Below are positions 1-7,008 of a stretch of 13,221 nucleotides of DNA, in pieces. Under the pieces are notes generated by a model. It was not told the origin of the DNA and made no database searches. It saw only the letters and a list, made by a program, of their open reading frames with translations. The DNA is taken from positions 1-13,221 of the forward strand of contig JANPPS010000070.1 of the NCBI GenBank assembly GCA_031428635.1. Direction: 5' to 3'. Origin of the DNA: JANPPS01 sp031428635. Lineage in GTDB: Bacteria > Pseudomonadota > Alphaproteobacteria > Acetobacterales > Acetobacteraceae. The position numbers were made by a program, and so were the translations under genes. Positions within the stretch are counted from its first letter, which is position 1, and the number at the start of each line of letters is the position of its first letter.

Positions 1-1310
1 TGCGCTCACGCGGCCCGAGCTTGCGGCCCGGCGACGTCGTGGCGCTCAACAATCCGTATAATGGCGGCAACCATCTGCCGGACATCACCGTCATCACGCC
101 CGTGTTCGGGCCCGACGGCGACATCCGGTTCTTCACCGGCAGCCGCGGCCACCATGCCGACGTGGGCGGCACAACGCCCGGTAGCATACCGCCCAACTCC
201 ACAACGCTCGAGGAGGAGGGCGTCGTCATCGACGATTTCCTGCTGGTGTCGCAGGGCGTATTTCAGGAGGAAGCGTTCCGCGCGCTACTGGCCGGGGCCC
301 GCTACCCGGCGCGCAGCCCGGACGTGAATGTGGCGGATATCAAGGCGCAGGTCGCAGCCAATGAGCGCGGCGTGCAGGAGCTGGGGCTGGTCGCCGCCCG
401 CTACGGCTGGCCCGTCGTCGCCGCCTACATGGGCCACGTGATGGATAATGCGGAGGCGAGCGTCCGCGGCGTGCTGGACCGGCTGCAGGATGGTAGTTTC
501 GCGACCACGCTGGATGACGGCACGCCGTTATGCGTGGCGGTGCGCGTGGACCGGACAGCGCGACGGGCGACGGTGGATTTCACCGGCACAGGGCCGCAGC
601 GGCCGGGCAACTTCAATGCGCCCCGCGCCGTCACCCGCGCGGTCGTATTGTACGTGTTCCGCTGCCTGGTCGGCACCGACATCCCCCTCAATGATGGCTG
701 CCTGCGCCCGATCGAGATTGTGCTGCCGCCGGGCACGTTCCTGTCGCCAGCGCCGGGTGCGGCGGTCGTGGCCGGCAATACGGAAGTAAGCCAGGGGGTG
801 TGCAACGCGCTGCTGGGGGCGTTGGGCGTCATGGCAAGTAGCCAGGGCACGATGAACAACCTGCTGTTTGGCGACGCAACCCGCCAGTATTACGAAACGA
901 TCTGCGGCGGCATGGGTGCGGGCCCCACCTGGGACGGCGCCGGCCCGGTGCAAACGCACATGACCAACACCCGCATGACCGATCCGGAGATTCTAGAGCT
1001 GCGTTACCCCGTGCGGCTCGAGCATTTTGGGGTGCGCCGTGGCAGTGGCGGTGCCGGTGCGCACCATGGCGGCGACGGATGCGTGCGCCGCATACGGTTC
1101 CTGGAACCGATGGAGGCGGTGATCGTCGCCTCCCGCCGGACCGTGCCGCCGTTCGGTATGGCCGGCGGGCAGCCGGGTGCGGCGGGCCGGCAATGGGTGG
1201 AACGGGCGGATGGGCGTATCGACGCCATGACCGGCACCGACCGGGCCGACCTGGCACCGGGTGACGCGCTTATTGTCGAAACACCCGGCGGCGGCGGATA
1301 CGGCGCTTGA
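1..1310 (+). CDS. 5-oxoprolinase / hydantoinase B (HyuB) family protein, 5'-truncated by window edge
   Basis: The ATP-dependent oxoprolinase/hydantoinase B family opens cyclic amides such as 5-oxoproline or hydantoins, in the cytoplasm, together with a HyuA-type ATPase half. The open frame runs off the left edge (first whole codon at position 3), so only the C-terminal ~435 residues are seen; stand-alone HyuB proteins are usually ~520-600 aa. Family landmarks visible in order are NNPYNGGNHLPD near the N-terminal side, SRGHHADVGG, the stretch RCLVGTDIPLNDGCLRPIEI, PGAAVVAGN, CGGMGAGP, THMTNTRMTDPEILELRYPV, HFGVRRGSGGAG and the C-terminal PGGGGYG. These resemble the C-terminal half of 5-oxoprolinase more than generic HyuB, so the gene could be either a separate subunit or the end of a fused oxoprolinase; the window cannot decide. 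Its stop overlaps the TTG start of livH by 4 bp, tying it to the transporter. The substrate is not readable from the sequence. Confidence 0.88.
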   Translation, partial: RSRGPSLRPGDVVALNNPYNGGNHLPDITVITPVFGPDGDIRFFTGSRGHHADVGGTTPGSIPPNSTTLEEEGVVIDDFLLVSQGVFQEEAFRALLAGARYPARSPDVNVADIKAQVAANERGVQELGLVAARYGWPVVAAYMGHVMDNAEASVRGVLDRLQDGSFATTLDDGTPLCVAVRVDRTARRATVDFTGTGPQRPGNFNAPRAVTRAVVLYVFRCLVGTDIPLNDGCLRPIEIVLPPGTFLSPAPGAAVVAGNTEVSQGVCNALLGALGVMASSQGTMNNLLFGDATRQYYETICGGMGAGPTWDGAGPVQTHMTNTRMTDPEILELRYPVRLEHFGVRRGSGGAGAHHGGDGCVRRIRFLEPMEAVIVASRRTVPPFGMAGGQPGAAGRQWVERADGRIDAMTGTDRADLAPGDALIVETPGGGGYGA

Positions 1311-2179
1311 CGGAGGTCGTTGTTCAATCGCTCGTCAGCGGTCTGCTGATGGGTCTGATCTACGCGCTGGTCGCGGCCGGGCTGTCGCTGATCTTTGGCC
1401 TGATGGACGTGGTCAATTTCGCGCATGGCGAGCTGCTGATGCTGGCCATGTACGCGACCGTCGTGATCTTCGGTGCCACCGGCCTCGATCCGCTGCTGCA
1501 ACTGCCGATCGTGGCCGGGCTGATGTTTGTACTGGGTGTTGGCATCTATCGCGGCGTGATCGCCCGCGCGCTGAGTGTGCGGTTCAACAAGGGCATGGTG
1601 CAGATCTTCGCGACGTTCGGGCTCGCGATCTTCATCCGGGGTGCGGCGCAACTGGTGTTCGGCGGCGACTTCAAATCCGTATCGGGCACGTTGCTGGGTG
1701 GGCGGACGTTCAATGTCGGCCACGTGTTCGTGCCATTGCCACAGGTGGCGGCAGGCCTCGTGTGTCTGGCGGCGTTCGCGGGCCTGTTGCTGATCGGCCG
1801 TACCGAGTTCGGCCGCGCGTTGGAAGCGACGCGGGAGGATCGGGACGCGGTGGCGCTGATTGGTATCGACCGGGACCGGATTTTTGCGCTGGGCTGGGGG
1901 CTCGGGGCCGCGACGGTCGGTATCGCGGGGGTGATGCTGATCACGTTCTATTACGTGTCGCCCAATGTCGGCGCGAACTTCGCGGTGATCGCGTACGTGA
2001 CGGTGGCACTCGGCGGGTTCGGCTCGATACTGGGGGCACTCGTGGCCGGTATCGTGATCGGTGAGGTCGAGGCGCTGACGGCGCTGGTGCTGGAGCCGAG
2101 CCTGAAGCAGGTCGGCATGTTCACCGTTTATTTGGCCGTGCTGATGGTCCGGCCCCGCGGCCTGTTCGGGCGGCTATAA
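1307..2179 (+). CDS. livH: HAAT-family ABC transporter permease LivH
   Basis: This is an inner-membrane permease of the hydrophobic amino acid uptake (HAAT) ABC importer family, which pairs with LivM. The 290-aa length is normal for LivH. The sequence is a succession of hydrophobic helices. The LivH hallmark NFAHGE is at residues 37-42, preceded by LIYALVAAGLSLIFG. A cytoplasmic EAA-like loop that contacts the ATPase is at about 173-188 (EATREDRDAVALIGID). The C-terminus ends in the usual VRPRGLFGR. The start is TTG at 1307, overlapping the upstream stop as TTGA; there is no strong Shine-Dalgarno, consistent with translational coupling. An in-frame ATG at 1349 would remove the first part of helix 1, so TTG is preferred. 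The gene ends in a 1-base stop/start overlap (TAATG) with livM. The imported compound is inferred from context only. Confidence 0.93.
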   Translation: MTEVVVQSLVSGLLMGLIYALVAAGLSLIFGLMDVVNFAHGELLMLAMYATVVIFGATGLDPLLQLPIVAGLMFVLGVGIYRGVIARALSVRFNKGMVQIFATFGLAIFIRGAAQLVFGGDFKSVSGTLLGGRTFNVGHVFVPLPQVAAGLVCLAAFAGLLLIGRTEFGRALEATREDRDAVALIGIDRDRIFALGWGLGAATVGIAGVMLITFYYVSPNVGANFAVIAYVTVALGGFGSILGALVAGIVIGEVEALTALVLEPSLKQVGMFTVYLAVLMVRPRGLFGRL

Positions 2180-3162
2180 TGAGCACATTGGCGCCGATCC
2201 GAAACGCCATCACGCGGCGGCGGCGGCGGCAACTGTTGGTGGGTGCCGCCGTGCTGCTGGGCCTGGGCTTGCTGCCGTTGCCGTTCCGGGACGCGTACAC
2301 CCAAAACCTTATTATCATCACGCTGCTGTTCGCGGGCCTCAGCCAGGCGTGGAACATCCTTGGCGGGTATTGCGGGCAGATTTCGTTGGGGCACGCGCTG
2401 TATCTGGGCGTGGGCGGGTACGTGAGTACGAAGCTATTCGTCGACCTCGGTGTTCCGCCGGCGTTTGGCATGTTCGCGGGCGGCGCGGTTGCGGGACTGC
2501 TGGGGCTGCTGGTCGGCTGGCCATGCTTTCGACTGAGCGGGCATTATTACGCCATCGCCACGGTTGTCGTGGGGGAGATCGGGTACCTGCTATTCCTCAA
2601 CTGGGACTGGGTGGGTGCTGCCACCGGCATCTACATCCCGTTCCGGGGTGATAGCCTGATCGACCTGCAGTTCCGCACTACGAAGCTACCGATACACTAC
2701 GTTGTGCTGGCGTTCGTGGCGCTGACATGGGCGGTGGCCTACGGGATCGAGGGCGGGCGTTGGGGATTTTACTGGCGGGCAGTGCGGGATGACGTAACGG
2801 CGGCGCGTAGCCTGGGCGTGCGGGTGTTCCCGTCGAAGATGGCGGCGGCCGGCATTAGCGGGTTCCTGACGGGAATGGGCGGCGCGATCTACGCCCAGTA
2901 CGTCGGCTACATCGATCCGGACAGCGTGTTGGCCGGGCATCTGTCGATACTGATCGCATTGCCGGCCGTGCTGGGCGGGGTCGGCACGCTGTGGGGGCCG
3001 CTGCTGGGCGCGGCGGTGCTGATCCCGGTTAGTGAGCTATCGCGCAGTTATTTGGGCGGCGGCGGGCAGGGGGTCGATCTCATGATCTATGGCGGGCTGA
3101 TCATGGCCGTGGCGCTGGCGCGACCGGCGGGGCTCGTCAGCCTGTTTCAGCGGGGCAAGTAG
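2179..3162 (+). CDS. livM: HAAT-family ABC transporter permease LivM
   Basis: This is the second inner-membrane permease of the HAAT importer and forms the heterodimeric channel with LivH. The 327-aa length is usual for LivM. An arginine-rich cytoplasmic N-terminus (ITRRRRRQ, residues 11-18) precedes the first helix. The LivM hallmark GQISLGHA is at residues 66-73, in the context WNILGGYCGQISLGHA. The EAA-type coupling loop lies around 200-230 (RAVRDDVTAARSLGV, then MAAAGISGFLTGMGGA). A long loop near 140-172 sits between helices. The ATG at 2179 shares its A with the TAA of livH. The gene ends 1 nt before livG, so the permease and ATPase genes are transcribed and probably translated as one unit. 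Confidence 0.93.
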   Translation: MSTLAPIRNAITRRRRRQLLVGAAVLLGLGLLPLPFRDAYTQNLIIITLLFAGLSQAWNILGGYCGQISLGHALYLGVGGYVSTKLFVDLGVPPAFGMFAGGAVAGLLGLLVGWPCFRLSGHYYAIATVVVGEIGYLLFLNWDWVGAATGIYIPFRGDSLIDLQFRTTKLPIHYVVLAFVALTWAVAYGIEGGRWGFYWRAVRDDVTAARSLGVRVFPSKMAAAGISGFLTGMGGAIYAQYVGYIDPDSVLAGHLSILIALPAVLGGVGTLWGPLLGAAVLIPVSELSRSYLGGGGQGVDLMIYGGLIMAVALARPAGLVSLFQRGK

Positions 3163-3163
3163 C

Positions 3164-3886
3164 ATGGCGTTGCTGGAGCTACGTGGCGTGAGCAAGACGT
3201 TTGGCGGCGTCGCGGCCAACATCGATATCTCGTTCGATGTGGCGGAGGGCGAGATACTCGGCCTGATCGGCCCGAACGGCGCGGGTAAGACCAGCCTGTT
3301 CAATTCGATCAGCGGGGAGGTGACGCCCGACCGCGGTACGATCCATTTGGACGGGCGCCAAATCAGCGGCACCGGCCCGGTCGCCTGCGCGGGCGCCGGT
3401 GTCGCGCGCACGTTCCAGGTCGTACGCAGTTTCGATAGCATGACGGTACTGGAAAACGTGATGGTCGGCGCGTTCTCCCGCCATGGCCGTGCGGGCGCCG
3501 CCATGGCGGAGGCGACGCGCGTGCTGGCCTTCACTGGGCTCGATCATGTGATGGACCGCGATGCCCACGCGCTCACGCCCCCTGAAAAACGCCGGCTGGA
3601 GATCGCGCGCGCCCTGGCCACGTCGCCGCGCGTGCTGCTGCTGGATGAAATGCTAACCGGCCTCACACCCACCGAGGCGGCGGCCGGCGTCGCCCTGATC
3701 CGCGCCGTGCGGGACCAGGGGGTGACGGTCGTGATGGTCGAGCACGTGATGGAGGTTGTTCTTCCATTGGTGGATCGCGCGGTCGTGCTGAACCTGGGCC
3801 GTGTGCTGATGCAGGGCACGCCGGCCGAGGTGGTGCGTAATCCGGACGTGATCCGCGCCTATCTGGGGGATCGCTATGCTGCTTGA
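3164..3886 (+). CDS. livG: HAAT-family ABC transporter ATP-binding protein LivG
   Basis: This cytoplasmic ATPase powers the LivHM importer as a heterodimer with LivF. The 240-aa length is near the family norm (~250). Visible motifs are Walker A GPNGAGKT (residues 36-43), Q-loop Q85 in RTFQVVRSF, Walker B VLLLDE (157-162) and the switch histidine H194 in MVEHVMEV. The usual LSGGQ signature is replaced by LTPPEK at 138-143, followed by the well-kept RRLEIARALAT. Degenerate signatures occur in parts of the LivG family, so this need not mean inactivity; the catalytic glutamate E162 and H194 are intact. The start is ATG 1 nt after livM. The 3' end overlaps livF by 11 bp. Confidence 0.93.
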   Translation: MALLELRGVSKTFGGVAANIDISFDVAEGEILGLIGPNGAGKTSLFNSISGEVTPDRGTIHLDGRQISGTGPVACAGAGVARTFQVVRSFDSMTVLENVMVGAFSRHGRAGAAMAEATRVLAFTGLDHVMDRDAHALTPPEKRRLEIARALATSPRVLLLDEMLTGLTPTEAAAGVALIRAVRDQGVTVVMVEHVMEVVLPLVDRAVVLNLGRVLMQGTPAEVVRNPDVIRAYLGDRYAA

Positions 3887-4580
3887 GCTTGACGACGTGT
3901 CCGCCAGCTATCGCGGGCTGCGGGCGTTGCAGGGCGTGACACTACGGGTGTCGGCCGGGGAGATCGTGGCCGTCGTCGGCGCCAACGGGGCGGGTAAGAG
4001 CACGTTGTTGCGCGCAATCGCCGGCCAGGTCGCGACGGAGGGGGCGATCCGCTTCGACGGTGCCGCGATCGCCGGGGAAAAGCCGCATTTGATCACGCGG
4101 CGCGGCGTGGGTTTGGTACCCGAGGGACGCCGGCTATTTCCCCGCCTGTCGGTCGAAGACAATCTGCGCCTCGGCGCCTATGCCCGCCGCGGTGACCCGG
4201 CGCGGTTCGAGCCGCTATCGCTGGTATTTGACCTGTTTCCACGCCTGAAGGAGCGCCTACCGCAGCGGGCGGAGACGTTGTCGGGCGGTGAGCAGCAGAT
4301 GCTGGCGATCGGCCGCGCGCTGATGACCCAGCCCCGCCTGCTGATGCTGGACGAACCGAGCCAGGGTATCGCGCCGAAGCTGGTGGATGACATCCTGGCC
4401 GCCGTTGCGCGCATCCGCGATTTGGGTACGACCGTGTTGTTGGTGGAACAGCGGCTGGCGGAGGCGCTGGCGCTGGCGGACCGTGCATATGTGCTACAGA
4501 CGGGCCGGATCGTGATGGAGGGTCCGGCGGCTGTGATCGCGGGCGACGCCGGAGTGCGGCGGGCGTATTTGGGAATGTGA
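3876..4580 (+). CDS. livF: HAAT-family ABC transporter ATP-binding protein LivF
   Basis: This is the second cytoplasmic ATPase of the HAAT importer, 234 aa as expected for LivF. Motifs are Walker A GANGAGKS (residues 35-42), the LivF-typical GVGLVPEGRRLFPRLSVEDNL (about 77-97), a canonical LSGGEQQ signature (135-141), Walker B LLMLDE (155-160) and VEQ at 190-192. Glutamine in place of the switch histidine is normal for LivF. Because this subunit keeps LSGGE while the LivG signature is altered, the two composite ATP sites are probably unequal. ATG at 3876 lies inside the end of livG (11-bp overlap). It is the last gene of the transporter run; 75 bp without an obvious terminator separate it from the next gene. 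Confidence 0.93.
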   Translation: MLLELDDVSASYRGLRALQGVTLRVSAGEIVAVVGANGAGKSTLLRAIAGQVATEGAIRFDGAAIAGEKPHLITRRGVGLVPEGRRLFPRLSVEDNLRLGAYARRGDPARFEPLSLVFDLFPRLKERLPQRAETLSGGEQQMLAIGRALMTQPRLLMLDEPSQGIAPKLVDDILAAVARIRDLGTTVLLVEQRLAEALALADRAYVLQTGRIVMEGPAAVIAGDAGVRRAYLGM

Positions 4581-4655
4581 TTTGGCATCGTCCCATTTGA
4601 TCGACGCGCTGTATCTAGGCCGATTTGGCCCCCGACCTGACCCCAGACTGGGCGG

Positions 4656-5519
4656 ATGACCCCCCGCGACACGGTGCTGGCCGCACTGACGTCGATCGTC
4701 TGGGGTCTGGCGTTCGTGGCGACCCGGTACGGGTTGGACGGGTTTACGGCCACCCAGCTGATTGCCCTTCGTTTCCTGATCGCGGCCGTGCCCGTGCTAT
4801 TTTTGGCGCGGCCCCCGCTGCCGTGGCATCGGCTTATGGCGATCGGCCTGACCCTATTTGTTGGTCAGTTCCTGCTGCTGTTCCTTGCCTATCGCGCCGG
4901 CATGACGCCGGGACTGGCATCGGTCACGCAGCAAAGCCAGGTGTTCCTGACGGTTCTGTTGGCTGTCCTGCTGTTTCGCGAGCGCCCGAGCCGGCAACAG
5001 AGCGCGGGTATGGCCCTGGCGGCGGCCGGCATCGGTTTGGTGGCGCTGACGACCGGTGCCGACCTTCCATTCGGGGCGTTGCTGCTGGCGCTCGGTGGCG
5101 CATTGAGCTGGGCAATCGGCAATATCTTGCTACGGCAAGCCCAGGGGGTATCGATGTCGGCCCTGATTGCATGGGCCAGCCTGGTGCCGCCAGCGCCCAT
5201 GCTGCTGCTATCGGCATATTGGGGAGAATCGGCGCTGCCGGTGGCAATCCACCACGCGTCTTGGGCCAGCCTGGGCGCGGCTCTTTACCTCGGCGCCGCA
5301 GCAACGCCGCTATTTGGCCTGTGGGGCGGGCTGCTCCGGCGCTATCCGGCGGCGTCCGTTGCGCCGTTGGCGCTGTTGGCACCCGTGACCGGCATCGTGG
5401 CGTCGGCCGTGGTGTTCAGTGAGCGGTTTTCGGCCATGCGGCTGACGGGCATGGCTTTGATACTCGCCGGGCTTGCGGTCGTCGTCGTACCGCGGGGCCG
5501 GTGGATGGCGCGGCGATAA
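4656..5519 (+). CDS. eamA: EamA-type drug/metabolite transporter (DMT superfamily)
   Basis: This is an inner-membrane exporter of the 10-helix drug/metabolite transporter superfamily, 287 aa, with two tandem EamA repeats (roughly residues 6-135 and 140-280). The first repeat begins SIVWGLAFVATRYG and ends LLFRERPSRQQSAGMALAAA. The second ends VVFSERFSAMRLTGMAL, the expected E-R-x(6-8)-G-x-x-L pattern. Segments such as GMTPGLASVTQQSQVFLT, LSWAIGNILLR and LWGGLLRRYPAASVAPLALL closely recall E. coli EamA (YdeD), an exporter of O-acetylserine and cysteine. That substrate is a family-based guess and is not shown here. The ATG at 4656 has little Shine-Dalgarno upstream, but the protein aligns with the family from residue 1. 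It sits 75 bp after livF and may be read through from that operon or have its own promoter. Confidence 0.88.
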   Translation: MTPRDTVLAALTSIVWGLAFVATRYGLDGFTATQLIALRFLIAAVPVLFLARPPLPWHRLMAIGLTLFVGQFLLLFLAYRAGMTPGLASVTQQSQVFLTVLLAVLLFRERPSRQQSAGMALAAAGIGLVALTTGADLPFGALLLALGGALSWAIGNILLRQAQGVSMSALIAWASLVPPAPMLLLSAYWGESALPVAIHHASWASLGAALYLGAAATPLFGLWGGLLRRYPAASVAPLALLAPVTGIVASAVVFSERFSAMRLTGMALILAGLAVVVVPRGRWMARR

Positions 5520-5542
5520 GGCCCCGCGCCGAGGCACGGCAG

Positions 5543-5569
5543 CGACCCGAACATGCTATGATCGGGTCG
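5543..5569 (+). promoter_or_regulatory. Candidate extended -10 promoter inside an inverted repeat, upstream of qmcA
   Basis: The sequence shows a perfect 8-bp inverted repeat, CGACCCGA (5543-5550) and TCGGGTCG (5562-5569), around an 11-nt centre. The centre carries TGCTATGAT (5554-5562), which matches an extended -10 element (TG-n-TATAAT with one mismatch). No good -35 is seen, which is common for extended -10 promoters. A start site would fall near 5569, giving a leader of about 20 nt that holds the ribosome binding site of the SPFH gene. The repeat could be an operator, or just a small hairpin at the 5' side of the transcript. Confidence 0.45.
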
Positions 5570-5578
5570 GATCGAAGC

Positions 5579-5583
5579 AGAGG
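5579..5583 (+). promoter_or_regulatory. Ribosome binding site of qmcA-like gene
   Basis: AGAGG lies 7 nt before the ATG at 5591. It decides the start: the same frame is open further upstream to 5501, but those 30 codons lack family homology and would overlap the eamA stop and the candidate promoter. Confidence 0.6.
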
Positions 5584-5590
5584 CCGTGCC

Positions 5591-6514
5591 ATGACTGGAT
5601 CAAACGCGACCCTTTTAATACTGATCATCCTGGCCCTGATCGTCGTCATCGGCGTGGGCATGGGGGTGCGGACCGTGCCGCAGGGCTACGTTTGGACCGT
5701 CGAGCGGTTCGGGGCCTTCACCCGCCTGCTGCAGCCCGGCCTGAACCTGATGGTACCGGTGGTGGAACGCGTCGGCCACAAGATGAACGTGCAGGAGATC
5801 GTGCAGGACATCCCCGAGCAGGCCGTCATCACGCGGGACAACGCGGCCGTACTGGTGGACGGCATTATGTACTACCGCGTGCTCGACCCAGCCAAAGCGG
5901 CGTACGGGGCTCAAAACCTGGTGCAGGCCCTGACGAGTATGGCGATGACCAACATACGGTCTGTGATCGGTGCCATGGACCTCGATGGCGCATTGTCGGG
6001 GCGGGAGGAGATCAATGCCAAGCTGCTCGTGACCCTCGATCACGCGACGGCCCCGTGGGGGGTGAAGGTGAGCCGGGTGGAGCTGCGCAAGATCGAGCCG
6101 CCGGCCAACCTGGTGCAGGCCATGAACCTGCAGATGACGGCCGAGCGCGAACGACGGGCGACGGTCGCGCGCGCCATGGGGGAGCGGGAAGCCGAGATCG
6201 CGCGGGCCGAAGGTGCGAAGCAGGCGACGGTCCTGGGTGCCGAGGCCCGGCTAGAGGCGGCGATGCGCGACGCCAGCGCCCGCGAACGCCTGGCCGAGGC
6301 AGAGGCGAACGCCACGCGCCTTGTTGCCGCCGCGGCCGAGGGTGCCGGGGCAGAGGCGCTGCGCTATTTTATCGCGCAAAAATACGTGGACGCCATCGGG
6401 CGCCTGGCGGCCAACCCGTCCGGGCGGACGCTGGTTATTCCCATCGAAACGGCAGCGCTGGCGGGTGGTATCACGCAGGCGATCGCGGCAATGCGGCTGG
6501 ATGGCAAGCCATGA
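5591..6514 (+). CDS. qmcA: QmcA/stomatin-like SPFH domain membrane protein
   Basis: This SPFH/band-7 scaffold protein is thought to organise membrane microdomains and protein quality control at the inner membrane. The 307-aa length fits the QmcA (YbbK) group. A single N-terminal transmembrane helix spans about residues 7-26. The SPFH domain follows from 27, starting RTVPQGYVWTVERFGAFTR, then LQPGLNLMVPVVERVG, DIPEQAVITRDNAAVLVDG and MTNIRSVIGAMDLDGALSGR. A long Ala/Glu/Arg-rich coiled coil covers about 182-256, and the conserved YFIAQKYVDAIGRLA follows it. These stretches match E. coli QmcA segment for segment. The gene overlaps the NfeD gene by 4 bp (ATGA), the standard partnership. A dedicated promoter is suggested just upstream. 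Confidence 0.9.
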   Translation: MTGSNATLLILIILALIVVIGVGMGVRTVPQGYVWTVERFGAFTRLLQPGLNLMVPVVERVGHKMNVQEIVQDIPEQAVITRDNAAVLVDGIMYYRVLDPAKAAYGAQNLVQALTSMAMTNIRSVIGAMDLDGALSGREEINAKLLVTLDHATAPWGVKVSRVELRKIEPPANLVQAMNLQMTAERERRATVARAMGEREAEIARAEGAKQATVLGAEARLEAAMRDASARERLAEAEANATRLVAAAAEGAGAEALRYFIAQKYVDAIGRLAANPSGRTLVIPIETAALAGGITQAIAAMRLDGKP

Positions 6515-6936
6515 CGGCGGCCGCATGGTGGATCGTGTCCGGGCTGTTGGCGTGCGGGGCGGAGATGCTGGTGCCGGGCGTGTTTCTGGCCCCCGTTGGC
6601 GCGGCGGCGGTGGTGGCGGGCCTGGCTGTGGTGCTGGGCGCCGAGGGCAGTGTGGCCTGGGGCGTGTTCGTGGCCGCGATGGTGATTTTAGTGCTGGTTG
6701 CCTCCCGCCTGCGGCCCGGCCGTCCGGTGACGGACGTGACGAACGGGCCGCAGGCCGGGTTGGTGGGCGCCACCTGCGTCGCCGACGCGTTCGCGGGTGA
6801 CGAGGGACGGGTGCGGCTGGGTGACGGTGCCTGGCCCGCGCGTATGGCCGACCGGACGGAGCCGGCGTTGGGCGCCCGGCTGCGGGTGGTCGCGATCGAG
6901 GGTACGACCCTTGTCGTTTCCAAGCTTGTTTTATAA
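6511..6936 (+). CDS. NfeD-like membrane protein (YbbJ type), partner of the SPFH protein
   Basis: This short-form NfeD protein of 141 aa is the usual operon partner of SPFH/stomatin proteins. Its OB-fold domain is thought to bind or stabilise the SPFH oligomer. The N-terminal hydrophobic half has two to three helices (about residues 5-22, 25-42, 48-65), including the typical CGAEMLVPGVFL. The cytoplasmic OB-like domain occupies about 82-139 and begins GLVGATCVADAF, ending GARLRVVAIEGTTLVVSK. The protease domain of long NfeD proteins is absent, as in YbbJ. The ATG at 6511 overlaps the upstream TGA. The open frame extends far upstream, but that part is a shadow of the SPFH gene. Confidence 0.85.
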   Translation: MTAAAWWIVSGLLACGAEMLVPGVFLAPVGAAAVVAGLAVVLGAEGSVAWGVFVAAMVILVLVASRLRPGRPVTDVTNGPQAGLVGATCVADAFAGDEGRVRLGDGAWPARMADRTEPALGARLRVVAIEGTTLVVSKLVL

Positions 6937-6996
6937 GTATGCAGCCGTACAGTTAATGTTCTGTTATCGATCCGGCCGTAGACTACGCCAGGATCC

Positions 6997-7000
6997 GGAG
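6997..7000 (+). promoter_or_regulatory. Ribosome binding site supporting a TTG start
   Basis: GGAG sits 8 nt upstream of TTG at 7009. No ATG is nearby in frame upstream, and the next in-frame ATG (7081) would cut off the membrane helix, so this site supports the TTG start of the GGDEF-family gene. Confidence 0.55.
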
Positions 7001-7008
7001 ACGAAGTT

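Noticed and set aside
1004..1723. Minus-strand open frame of 239 codons over the oxoprolinase/livH junction
   Set aside because: Antisense of two well-supported genes, composition typical of GC-rich antisense frames.
1261..2064. Open frame of 267 codons on + overlapping livH
   Set aside because: Arg/Gly/Asp-rich translation without motifs; livH in the other frame has clear homology and membrane helices.
4625..5422. Open frame of 265 codons on + overlapping eamA
   Set aside because: Shadow of the transporter gene; no recognisable domain and no ribosome binding site.
5501..5590. Longer N-terminus for the qmcA-like protein
   Set aside because: It would overlap the eamA end and the candidate promoter; the ribosome binding site and the family alignment both place the start at 5591.
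5473..6510. A long open frame on + that reads into the NfeD gene (487 codons in all)
   Set aside because: The part before 6511 is out of frame with the SPFH gene and has the low-complexity Arg/Gly composition of a GC-rich shadow frame; only the NfeD part from 6511 shows family motifs.
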